Origin: Bacteroidales bacterium UBA1216
GTDB taxonomy: Bacteria; Bacteroidota; Bacteroidia; Bacteroidales; Paludibacteraceae
Assembly (NCBI GenBank): GCA_002309255.1
Contig: DBXI01000007.1
Location: forward strand, 918-33,472
Direction: 5' to 3'
Length of the DNA stretch: 32,555 nucleotides
A program made the translations under genes and the position numbers. The notes under the pieces were generated by a model that saw only the letters and a list, made by a program, of their open reading frames with translations, was not told where the DNA came from and ran no database searches. Positions 1 to 7,078 of this stretch are shown one piece after another. The first letter of the stretch is position 1. Each line of letters opens with the position of its first letter.

Positions 1-159
1 GAGTATCAGACCGAGGAAGGCGAGGCGCTGCGTCAGGACGACAAGTTCTCGTATGTGGCTTGCTGGAAGTACGCCGGAGAGGACAAAGAGCCCGAACTGA
101 TCAAGGAGCCTTTGGACTACGAGTTCACCGAGCGCAAGACGCGTAACTACAAGTCATAA
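1..159 (+). CDS. C-terminal end of probable succinate dehydrogenase/fumarate reductase flavoprotein subunit (partial)
   Basis: Frame 1 is open from the window edge to the TAA at 157-159 and gives the last 52 residues of a protein. The fragment contains EYQTEEGEALRQDD, then FSYVACWKYAGE, KEPL and the ending RNYKS. This resembles the extreme C-terminus of Bacteroidota SdhA/FrdA, which oxidises succinate or reduces fumarate at the inner membrane as part of an SdhCAB complex; the resemblance is from memory of the family. The catalytic flavin domains lie outside the window. The iron-sulfur subunit gene (sdhB/frdB), which normally follows in this phylum, is not present downstream; a strong hairpin follows the stop instead. 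The identification is likely but rests on a short fragment. Confidence 0.7.
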   Translation, partial: EYQTEEGEALRQDDKFSYVACWKYAGEDKEPELIKEPLDYEFTERKTRNYKS

Positions 160-175
160 CGCACGGCTAACCATT

Positions 176-214
176 CAATCCCTACAAGGGTGCATGCCAC
201 CTTTGTAGGGATTG
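176..214 (+). terminator. Long hairpin after the SdhA-like stop
   Basis: Arms 176-192 and 198-214 pair over 17 bp with one G-U and a 5-nt loop (CATGC). It lies 16 nt after the stop. Only two T follow before GGG, so it is a weak canonical intrinsic terminator, but it probably ends or stabilises the upstream transcript. It separates the SdhA-like gene from the accessory segment. Confidence 0.6.
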
Positions 215-275
215 TTGGGTAAGAAAAGCAGCATTGCGCGCGCATATGACGCGTGCGTACAATAAAATAGAATAT

Positions 276-280
276 AGGAG
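276..280 (+). promoter_or_regulatory. Strong Shine-Dalgarno before the 374-aa protein
   Basis: AGGAG lies 5 nt before the ATG at 286. Almost all other starts in this window have A/T-rich leaders without such a site, as is usual for Bacteroidota. The site therefore supports this start and hints that the gene has a different history from its neighbours. Confidence 0.6.
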
Positions 281-285
281 AAAGA

Positions 286-1410
286 ATGAAGGACGAAGAG
301 AATAAGCCATTTGTTACGACAGAAGAGATGCGGCGATTGCTGCATGATGAGGCGTTTGCCGGGCTTAGAATGGATGAACTGACGGGCAAGTACGTCACCG
401 ACTATTTCTATGCCGATGCTCACCCCACTCTGCTCAAAACGCATCTGTTAGTTGAGCAGTTGGCTGAGCATTGCTATGATGTCGATTGGCCGCGTGTAAC
501 AGTCTACTTCAACATAAGTATCATCGCTGCTATCAAACATGCGTACTTCCATCCGCTCGTATGGCTTGACGAAAGCGAACTTCGAGCGCAAGGAATAGAG
601 TGCGTCTTGGAGGGAAAGATAGCCATGGAGAGCGATTTTATAGATCGTGAATTGCCGTTAACCTGTTTCCTCGAATGCGAGCTCCCGGAAGAAATCATTA
701 AGTGGTTCGTCAGTAGGATACCAAATGGCGACGATGGCACAGATAATCCTCCTTACTATTTCCCTACGCCCAATCAGATGATAGTTTGGGGGTATATAAC
801 TACGGATTATTCAACGATTACTGACAATCCGGAAAGCACGCCACCGTTCTTTTCCAGAGACGCAATGGGGAGAAATATCCAATTCATCGCACAGAACTAC
901 AGTGATGAGTTGGCTGTAAAATTAGTTAAAGAGCTGCAAAACGATTGGGAAGATATAGTAGACCTGAATTTGTTTGGTTTAGACAAAATAAGCGAGGATG
1001 CGGTCAAGGACTTTAAAACGTTTTTGTTCAAATGGCTTAATCGTGCAATAGCTGTGCAGGAAGCCAATAAAAAGAAGGCAGAACAAGCACAACTAAAAGC
1101 TGAGGAGCAACAACGTAAACTGCAGGCGGAAAAACTCAGACAGCAAGATCCCGATAGTTCGTTCTTCAGGATAACGGAGGAGATAACGTACGACATGTGT
1201 CGGGAGGAACTATTGACCACATTACAATGCGCCAAAAGCAAAGCTGCAGCATGTAAGAATCTTCAATCCTCTACTAAAGCAAAATACTTTGACCTGCGAA
1301 AATTGCAAGACGACGCGAAAGCCTCTCTAATTAACCCTTGGATGAAGATGGTAAATAACACACGCATCAAAACGGATTTTACAGCCGACGATTTTTGTAA
1401 GGCAAGATAG
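286..1410 (+). CDS. Hypothetical 374-aa protein with C-terminal coiled coil
   Basis: I do not recognise this protein and assign no function. It has no signal peptide and no membrane segment, so it is probably cytoplasmic. Residues 1-255 look globular, with many acidic and aromatic residues. Residues about 258-292 are rich in K, E, Q and A (KKKAEQAQLKAEEQQRKLQ) and should form a charged coiled coil. The last 80 residues are basic and helical, with several cysteines. The ATG at 286 is favoured by AGGAG five bases upstream. The coding sequence is visibly more A+T-rich than the housekeeping genes downstream. Together with the adjacent winged-helix gene and repeat arrays this suggests an accessory or horizontally acquired segment. 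It stops with TAG just before a cluster of TTTCGGA repeats. Confidence 0.75.
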   Translation: MKDEENKPFVTTEEMRRLLHDEAFAGLRMDELTGKYVTDYFYADAHPTLLKTHLLVEQLAEHCYDVDWPRVTVYFNISIIAAIKHAYFHPLVWLDESELRAQGIECVLEGKIAMESDFIDRELPLTCFLECELPEEIIKWFVSRIPNGDDGTDNPPYYFPTPNQMIVWGYITTDYSTITDNPESTPPFFSRDAMGRNIQFIAQNYSDELAVKLVKELQNDWEDIVDLNLFGLDKISEDAVKDFKTFLFKWLNRAIAVQEANKKKAEQAQLKAEEQQRKLQAEKLRQQDPDSSFFRITEEITYDMCREELLTTLQCAKSKAAACKNLQSSTKAKYFDLRKLQDDAKASLINPWMKMVNNTRIKTDFTADDFCKAR

Positions 1411-1426
1411 GATTTTCTTCCGTGAG

Positions 1427-1499
1427 TTTCGGACGAAAGTTTCGGAATTCAGAAAATTTTTTCGGAACTAAAATATATCATTCGGAAACTTTCCGAATG
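1427..1499 (+). repeat. TTTCGGA direct repeats and a 21-bp palindrome (operator-like)
   Basis: TTTCGGA occurs at 1427, 1440 and 1460, and ATTCGGA at 1480. Starts are 13, 20 and 20 bp apart, so the last three sit on one face of the helix. The last copy is part of a perfect inverted repeat at 1479-1499 (arms CATTCGGAAA and TTTCCGAATG around one C). TTTCGGA recurs at 2586 on the other side of the winged-helix gene. The location just upstream of that gene's promoter suggests binding sites for a DNA-binding protein, perhaps its own product. Confidence 0.6.
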
Positions 1500-1500
1500 A

Positions 1501-1532
1501 GCAGTCATTATTTGCATGACTGCTTTTTTTTT
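1501..1532 (+). terminator. Intrinsic terminator
   Basis: Arms GCAGTCAT (1501-1508) and ATGACTGC (1516-1523) form a perfect 8-bp stem with a 7-nt loop, followed by nine T (1524-1532). It ends transcription from the 374-aa gene. The loop contains the TTTG that serves as the -33 element of the next promoter. Confidence 0.8.
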
Positions 1533-1542
1533 ATTAACTTTG
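1511..1542 (+). promoter_or_regulatory. Bacteroidota promoter for the winged-helix gene
   Basis: TTTG (1511-1514), a 20-nt spacer and TAACTTTG (1535-1542) match the primary sigma factor consensus TTTG-N20-TAnnTTTG. The start site should lie near 1549. It overlaps the preceding terminator, with the spacer made largely of the T run. Confidence 0.8.
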
Positions 1543-1678
1543 CACTGCTTTTTGAGAAATCAAGAAGCGGTGCGCTATTTAGAGTGCATCAAACAATTTT
1601 TAAATAACCGCGAAGTTTTGCGGGCTTGGGTACCCATGAATGCATTCACCACAAAGCCAAGCAAAAACTCGCAACAAA

Positions 1679-2515
1679 ATGAAGAACTTTAATTATTCTT
1701 ACAGAACAAACATTAAACATCAAGAACTTGTGCAGATATTAGGCACACAGAATTTGTACCTCCGTGTTGTATATGCTCATATCGACAACTACACGCAGGC
1801 AAAGGGCGGTTGGACGGGCTCACAGCGTGATCTGGCGGCTCAACTGGAGTTACCGGTGGCTACAATCAACAACCAGCTGAGTGAGTTGCTGAAACGAGGG
1901 CTCATCGTGCAGCAGAAGAACACGTACCGCTCTACGCGTGAGGTTTCGGGTTCAGCAAATGAGCCTGTTAGTGAACAAAAATGTTCAGCAGAGCTACAGG
2001 CTCGTGAACAAAAATGTTCAGCAGATGAACAAAAGCGTTCAGCAGATGAACCCCCTATAACCCCTATATATAATAATAAAGAAAAAGAGAAAGAGAATTA
2101 TTTTGTGCGCGAAAAAAACGCGCAACAAAATTCTCCCTCATCCCCTTCTCTTTTTGATAAGTTTGTAGAATTATATTCTGATCTTAGCGGGGTTAGTAAA
2201 GTTAGCGAGAAGGAAATAGGCGAGGCGCGTAAGTTATGGGACGAACTCGCGGATTGGAAGAAAGAGATGCTCATCAGTTGGCTTCAATCGCCGGCAGGTA
2301 AAGCCAGCAACAGTCTGACATGGACCATCACGGACTTCAAGCCAAAGCCCAAGAACTACGGCGGATTGCTACCTTATGAACTTGATAAAGCGGCAGCAGC
2401 ACACGAGTTGTGGACGGTGAAAGTTGAAGCCGACGAACGCGCGTGGATCTGCACCATTGAGGATATCAGGCGATTCGGATTAAAGGCGATTAAGCGCTTC
2501 TTGCCCATGAACTAA
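1679..2515 (+). CDS. Winged-helix DNA-binding protein, replication-initiator-like layout
   Basis: The 278-aa product starts MKNFNYSYRTN. An in-frame ATG at 1640 is possible but would add a low-complexity leader, so 1679 is preferred. Residues about 15-85 form a winged helix-turn-helix: GGWTGSQRDLAAQLEL, then VATINNQLSELLKRGLIV. Residues about 92-125 are a repetitive linker built on (E)QKCSA(DE). A charged low-complexity stretch (NNKEKEKEN) and a second folded domain from about 150 to the end follow (FDKFVELY, then ARKLWDELADWKKEMLISWL). Two DNA-related domains joined by a repeat-bearing linker, with repeat arrays on both sides, resemble plasmid or phage initiator proteins. This is inference: no family match is certain, and a transcription regulator remains possible. 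Confidence 0.65.
   Translation: MKNFNYSYRTNIKHQELVQILGTQNLYLRVVYAHIDNYTQAKGGWTGSQRDLAAQLELPVATINNQLSELLKRGLIVQQKNTYRSTREVSGSANEPVSEQKCSAELQAREQKCSADEQKRSADEPPITPIYNNKEKEKENYFVREKNAQQNSPSSPSLFDKFVELYSDLSGVSKVSEKEIGEARKLWDELADWKKEMLISWLQSPAGKASNSLTWTITDFKPKPKNYGGLLPYELDKAAAAHELWTVKVEADERAWICTIEDIRRFGLKAIKRFLPMN
1950..2050 (+). repeat. Intragenic repeats in the winged-helix gene
   Basis: The unit GAACAAAAATGTTCAGCAGA appears at 1973 and 2006, and a variant (GAACAAAAGCGTTCAGCAGA) at 2027, followed by ATGAAC at 2046. TTCAGCA is also seen at 1950. Each full unit contains an inverted repeat (GAACA and TGTTC, or GAAC and GTTC in the variant). The DNA encodes the EQKCSA-type peptide repeat. Copy number could vary without breaking the frame, because the spacings are 33 and 21 nt. 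Confidence 0.75.
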
Positions 2516-2525
2516 ACTAATTTCC

Positions 2526-2694
2526 GTCTGACTTCATCGAGGGTTAACCGAGGTTTATGAGTGTTTACCGAGGGCTTATCGAGGGTTTCGGATGCCATTC
2601 GGCAGGAAGAAAAACGCGAAAATATGCGTTTGGTCAGGTAAACGGCAGGTAAATGACAGGTAAACGGCAGGTAAATGCCTCGATGAAGTCGGAC
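2526..2694. repeat. Inverted repeat enclosing two direct-repeat clusters (origin- or centromere-like)
   Basis: Arms 2526-2542 and 2678-2694 are complementary over 17 nt with one G-T mismatch (core GACTTCATCGAGG). They enclose about 135 bp. Inside, CGAGG occurs at 2539, 2549, 2569 and 2580, at about one or two helical turns, followed by an exact four-copy 11-bp array. The stretch from 2516 to 2760 holds no convincing gene. The layout resembles an iteron origin or a partition site beside its initiator gene. Confidence 0.6.
2635..2678 (+). repeat. Four 11-bp tandem repeats (iteron-like)
   Basis: CAGGTAAA begins at 2635, 2646, 2657 and 2668, exactly 11 bp apart. Units alternate CAGGTAAACGG and CAGGTAAATGA (the fourth ends in ATGC). 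The 11-bp period places each copy on the same face of the helix, as expected for cooperative binding of one protein. Confidence 0.85.
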
Positions 2695-2772
2695 AATAAT
2701 CGGATGAGGATGAGGGAGGGAGCATGGGTTTCGATGAAAAAATAAAATATTTTAAGATTTTATGCATTAAAA

Positions 2773-2804
2773 TTTGGATATATGAAAAATTTTTCGTATC
2801 TTTG
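2773..2804 (+). promoter_or_regulatory. Promoter of the BspA-like gene pair
   Basis: TTTG (2773-2776), N20 and TATCTTTG (2797-2804) match the Bacteroidota consensus. A short A/T hairpin (AAAATTT with AAATTTT) surrounds the -33 element and a T run lies in the spacer. The predicted start near 2811 leaves an untranslated leader of about 98 nt before the ATG at 2909. Confidence 0.8.
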
Positions 2805-2908
2805 TAGCGGTTTTGCGATAATAAGGCTCAATACTACGCAAAGCCTACATGGAACAACGAAAATCAGCCATCAACAAACCAAAATATTAACCATAAAACT
2901 GAAACATT

Positions 2909-5900
2909 ATGAAACAGAAATTACTAAGTTTGTTTGCCGCGCTGCTGCTTGGTGCAGGCGCGATGTACGGTCTTGATCCGTACGAACGTTATTCCGGCAC
3001 GTGCGGTGCTGATGGCGACAACTTAACATGGTCGTACATGAGTAATAAGGTGCTGATTATCAGCGGTACAGGTGCCATGGCGGAGTACGAATACGATTCC
3101 AAAATTCCATGGTACGGAGTTATAAAAAACGAAGTTGAGAAAATAGTGGTTGAGCCCGGTGTAACCACTCTATGTAAAAATGCATTCTACGGCTGTATGT
3201 ATCTTAAGTCAGTAACCCTGCCCGAGGGATTATTGAGCATTGGAGCATATTGCTTTTCGACCGGTTGGGACTTACAGTCTATCACTCTGCCGAGCACATT
3301 GCAAACAATCGGGGATGGAGCATTTGAATATTTACCTTTAACCTCACTTACTATCCCTGCTTCCGTTACGAGCATCGGTAAGGCTATTACTGGAACTTGT
3401 AATAAATTGGAAACGATCGTAGTAGAAGCCGGCAACAAGGTGTATGACAGCCGTGAGAACTGCAACGCGATCATCGAGAAAGAGACAAAGACTCTGATTG
3501 CAGGTTGCAAAGCAACCGTTATCCCTGACGGGGTAGAGGTCATTGCTGAGGCTGTATTCAATAATATCTCCGCATTGGAATCGGCAACTATCCCCGCCAG
3601 CGTCGATAGTATCGGTATCCGGGCATTCTCATACTGCACCGGGCTTAAGTCAATTACTTGCTATGCAGAAACTCCTCCTGCAGTGGACGAAAATAACTGT
3701 GACAATATTTTCAACAATGGTGCTGCGACCGACATCCCTGTGTATGTACCTGCATCGTCAATTGATGCATACAAGGCAGCTTGCGGCTGGAGTAACTTTA
3801 CCAATTTTAAGGCAATAGGAACAGATGAACGCATTGACTTGGAGATCAGGTTCACGACCGAAGAGACCAACATTGAAGTAGGTCAAGAGTTTGATTTGAG
3901 TACTATCTTATCTGCCCGCGCAATGCTTTCCAATTTAACTTGGACATCCAGCGACGAGCGTGTTGCCACGGTGGACGAGTATGGCAGAGTACTTGGCGTG
4001 AAAGAAGGCGAAACAACCATCCGCGTTAGCTATCCGGGCAACGATGACTTTCTGCCCGGCAAAGCTTCCATCAAAGTTATAGTGGCTGGGAAAGAGCACC
4101 TCGTGATTTTGAACACCAAGGTGACGGATTCGAACTGCAATGACATCTTCGGCGATGGCAAAGCATCGTACAATCCGAAGACAACAACGCTGACGCTCAG
4201 CAACCTGGAAGCAGATGCAGACGGAAACGACTTTATCCGATTTGAACAAGAAGTTCCGTATTTTAACATCAATATTAACGGCAAGTGCGCGATCACGAAC
4301 ACGCGCTACGGCATTGCCAGCCCGGGTTACTGTAATATGCTTATCACCGGTGGCGAGTTGACGTTATCCGGCTCGATGAACCAGATAGAGGCCTATGATC
4401 TGATCTTGGATAAGACGAATGTCACCCTCACTTCGAGCTACGGTCATGGCAAACCCGCCCTGCTCGCAATGCGTAGATTGGTTGTACGCACAGGTACACA
4501 CGTGCTCGCCAAATCGACGAAGTTACCGGACGCCGAAGATGAGATGGGCGGCTTGGCAATAGCCACCCTTTATCCCGACTTTGGAGACTACATAGACATA
4601 CTGACCCCTCATGTACACTACTTCCAGGATCTGACTCGCATCAACTGGCCGGGAACATACTACACGGATGATGACAACAACGAGTGGGCAAGAGAAGTAG
4701 AGCTGGGCAAGACCGCCGGAAGATTATCCGACGTAGAGCCCACCCGCATAGACTTCACAGACGAAGAATCAAATGCCGTTATCTTCAGTTCGACGGCAGA
4801 GGATTGGTACGACCCGAAGAGCGATGTACTCGTTCTAACCTCCACTGTTACCGACGAGCAGGTCAACGACGCTTTGGCGAACCTTGTTCCAGGCTCGGCA
4901 TCATGGATGAGAGCACTGCCCGGTTCGCTCGCGCTCTACCTGCCTGCAGGCAAGGGCAAGTTGAGCGTTGAATGCCAGACGTTCAAAGGCTTTACGCTGA
5001 ATATCAAGATCAAAGGCGAAGAGGTAATACGCGTTAATCAGACTGCGATGGGTCAGTTCATCGTTGACTACGATCTAACTACCGTCACTATTGTTGAAAT
5101 CTATCTGACCGCCAGCGGCGAATCGCCTGCCCCTGCACGTATCGCTACTTCTGCCCAGGACGCTGACGCCGCCGGTGCATACATCAAGTCGATCACCGTA
5201 ACGCCGACCATCGAAGCATGCTCGGATGACAGACAAGGCACATGCGGCGACAACCTGAACTGGTTACTGACCTGCGACGGCAAGCTGGTGATCACCGGCA
5301 GTGGCGCAATGACTGATTTCGGTTATAGCAACCGTGCACCTTGGACAAACTTTGCATCCGAGATCACCTCTGTCAGCCTGCCTAAGGGCCTGACACACGT
5401 AGGTGCCTGGTCGATCTATCAAATACCGAACATCGAATCTGTTGTTATCCCCGAAGGTGTGACAAGCATCGGCTACGTAGCCTTGTCCGGCTGCCGCAAG
5501 CTTAAGGAGATCAGCCTGCCTAACAGCCTGGAATCGATTGCATCGATGGCGTTCTCGACAGCAGCTGTCAAGACGCTGGTGATCCCTGCAAACGTAAGCT
5601 CTATTGGCGAGGGTATCACAGATGAGTGCGAGTCGCTGGAGACACTTGTGGTAGCCGAGGGCAACAAGAACTTCGACAGCCGCGAGGACTGCAACGCAGT
5701 GATCAAGACCGCCACTGACGTGCTGGTAGCAGGCTGCAAGACAACCGTTATACCATTCGGCGTGAAGGCTATCGGAAACATGGCGTTCTCTAACAATGGC
5801 AAGTTAGGCAACATACATATCCCCGCGAGCGTAGAATCCATTGGTGACTATGCGTTCCAGTACTGCAGCGGTTTCACCGCACTTACTATCCCGAGCAGTC

Positions 5901-7030
5901 TGACGCAGATCTCCGGCTCGGCGTTCACGGGCTGCAAGTTCGCGACGATTAACGTTGTTCCCGGCAATCCGAGGTTCGACAGCCGTGACAACTGCAACGC
6001 TATCATCGAGACCGAGACGAACACGCTGGTCAAGGGCTGTGACGCAACCGTTATGCCGGAAGGCATTACGGCATTCGGTGAGGGAGCATTCATGAGCAAC
6101 AAGAACTTGAAGTTCATCAGTATCCCCGCCAGCGTAGAGCGCCTGGACAAGAACGCACTGATCTACTGCAACAAGCTGGAGGCCATCACCTGCTATGCGA
6201 TTGTGCCGCCTACAGCAGATGCGTTGGCATTCAACTATGGCAATCCTTCGGATATCAGCATCAATCCTGAGATCCCCGTATATGTTCCCGCAGCAAGCAT
6301 CGCAGCTTATCAGGCAGATAGCAGATGGAGTTATTTCCATAACTTCGTAGCCCTGGATGGCTACTTCACCATTAAGGCTCTGGCAACTCACGGTGTAGTG
6401 ACCGGAACAGGCACATACGTCGCAGGCGCACAAATCAGCCTGAAAGCTATTGCTGACGAGGGATTTGAGTTCCTGGAGTGGACGGACGGCACGGACGCTA
6501 ACCCGAAAGAGCTGACCGTAACAAAGGACGAGACGGTACGCGCATTGTTCAAGATGAAGGATGCAGAAGAGATCATCACCCAGCTCATGTACAAGTCTGA
6601 CGTGATGGAGCTCACCTGGGACAAGATAGATGAGGCCACGATCTACATCATCAGCCTGTACAAGGAAGGCAAGCTGATAGCAACGTACAAGACGACCGAT
6701 CAGGAGAATGTACTGGAGATCAACACTCCTGCCCCTGCACGCTTGAAAGCTCGCAGAAGTCCGGCAGACGAGCAGCCCGGCAAGATTGCCGTGAAGATAT
6801 CCGGCTTGGAGCTCGGACAAGACTACTCGTACAACATTGACGCTTACAACGATGCGGAAGAGGTAGTGAACGTTATCGCCGGCTCGTTCAACACGGCCGA
6901 GGTGGCAACAAGTATCGAGCAATCTGGCAGCGACATCAATGCTCCGATCAAGATGCTGCGTGACGGCAAGCTGATCATCGCACTCCCCAACGGCAAGCGC
7001 TACGACGCTACGGGCAGACAAGTGCAGTGA
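2909..7030 (+). CDS. Large secreted BspA-like leucine-rich repeat protein with Ig-like and InlB-type repeats
   Basis: A 1373-aa exported protein, probably cell-surface and adhesive. A signal peptide covers residues 1-21 (KQKLLSLFAALLLGAGAM). Two BspA-type LRR_5 blocks span about 22-305 and 772-1150, with repeats such as SVTLPEGLLSIGAYCF. Both blocks carry the spacer motif DSRENCNAIIEKETKTLIAG in three variants. Between them lie a Big_2-like domain (about 310-392, WTSSDERVATVDEYGRV) and a beta-rich segment. Residues about 1151-1218 form an InlB B-repeat-like domain (ADEGFEFLEWTDGTDANP), followed by a fibronectin-like part. The last 25 residues carry KMLRDGKLIIALPNGKRYD, a tail shared with three other secreted proteins here. 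BspA proteins bind host matrix or other bacteria; the ligand here is unknown. It is followed by a paralogue. Confidence 0.9.
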   Translation: MKQKLLSLFAALLLGAGAMYGLDPYERYSGTCGADGDNLTWSYMSNKVLIISGTGAMAEYEYDSKIPWYGVIKNEVEKIVVEPGVTTLCKNAFYGCMYLKSVTLPEGLLSIGAYCFSTGWDLQSITLPSTLQTIGDGAFEYLPLTSLTIPASVTSIGKAITGTCNKLETIVVEAGNKVYDSRENCNAIIEKETKTLIAGCKATVIPDGVEVIAEAVFNNISALESATIPASVDSIGIRAFSYCTGLKSITCYAETPPAVDENNCDNIFNNGAATDIPVYVPASSIDAYKAACGWSNFTNFKAIGTDERIDLEIRFTTEETNIEVGQEFDLSTILSARAMLSNLTWTSSDERVATVDEYGRVLGVKEGETTIRVSYPGNDDFLPGKASIKVIVAGKEHLVILNTKVTDSNCNDIFGDGKASYNPKTTTLTLSNLEADADGNDFIRFEQEVPYFNININGKCAITNTRYGIASPGYCNMLITGGELTLSGSMNQIEAYDLILDKTNVTLTSSYGHGKPALLAMRRLVVRTGTHVLAKSTKLPDAEDEMGGLAIATLYPDFGDYIDILTPHVHYFQDLTRINWPGTYYTDDDNNEWAREVELGKTAGRLSDVEPTRIDFTDEESNAVIFSSTAEDWYDPKSDVLVLTSTVTDEQVNDALANLVPGSASWMRALPGSLALYLPAGKGKLSVECQTFKGFTLNIKIKGEEVIRVNQTAMGQFIVDYDLTTVTIVEIYLTASGESPAPARIATSAQDADAAGAYIKSITVTPTIEACSDDRQGTCGDNLNWLLTCDGKLVITGSGAMTDFGYSNRAPWTNFASEITSVSLPKGLTHVGAWSIYQIPNIESVVIPEGVTSIGYVALSGCRKLKEISLPNSLESIASMAFSTAAVKTLVIPANVSSIGEGITDECESLETLVVAEGNKNFDSREDCNAVIKTATDVLVAGCKTTVIPFGVKAIGNMAFSNNGKLGNIHIPASVESIGDYAFQYCSGFTALTIPSSLTQISGSAFTGCKFATINVVPGNPRFDSRDNCNAIIETETNTLVKGCDATVMPEGITAFGEGAFMSNKNLKFISIPASVERLDKNALIYCNKLEAITCYAIVPPTADALAFNYGNPSDISINPEIPVYVPAASIAAYQADSRWSYFHNFVALDGYFTIKALATHGVVTGTGTYVAGAQISLKAIADEGFEFLEWTDGTDANPKELTVTKDETVRALFKMKDAEEIITQLMYKSDVMELTWDKIDEATIYIISLYKEGKLIATYKTTDQENVLEINTPAPARLKARRSPADEQPGKIAVKISGLELGQDYSYNIDAYNDAEEVVNVIAGSFNTAEVATSIEQSGSDINAPIKMLRDGKLIIALPNGKRYDATGRQVQ

Positions 7031-7040
7031 ATGGTGAAAA

Positions 7041-7071
7041 GTTAATAGTTAATAGTTAATAATTAATAATT
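7041..7071 (+). repeat. Heptanucleotide array between the two BspA-like genes
   Basis: GTTAATA is repeated three times (7041-7061), followed by ATTAATA (7062-7068) and a partial ATT. It begins 10 nt after the TGA stop and ends 7 nt before the next ATG. No terminator is visible, so the two genes are probably cotranscribed. Confidence 0.85.
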
Positions 7072-7078
7072 GCAACTT

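Noticed and set aside
1422..1607. A 61-codon frame between the first two accessory genes
   Set aside because: It runs through the TTTCGGA repeats, the terminator and the promoter, so it is non-coding.
2635..2678. CRISPR array
   Set aside because: Units are 11 bp, contiguous, and have no spacers. No cas genes are present.
2576..2767. A 63-codon minus-strand frame over the 11-bp repeats
   Set aside because: It is composed of the repeats, has no start signal and no known similarity.
2782..2976. A 64-codon frame upstream of the BspA-like start
   Set aside because: It spans the promoter -7 box and overlaps the real start in another frame.
5804..7021. A 405-codon open frame on the minus strand inside the BspA-like gene
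   Set aside because: It is antisense to a clear LRR/InlB-repeat protein. Its translation is low-quality, rich in V, R, C and L, and has no recognisable domain or promoter.
7070..7078. TTG start for the second BspA-like gene, and similar upstream TTG or ATG starts at 9014, 12927, 13788, 14380, 19962, 27495 and 30999
   Set aside because: In each case the added codons lie in promoter, terminator or repeat sequence, and a downstream ATG begins the family-typical N-terminus or signal peptide.
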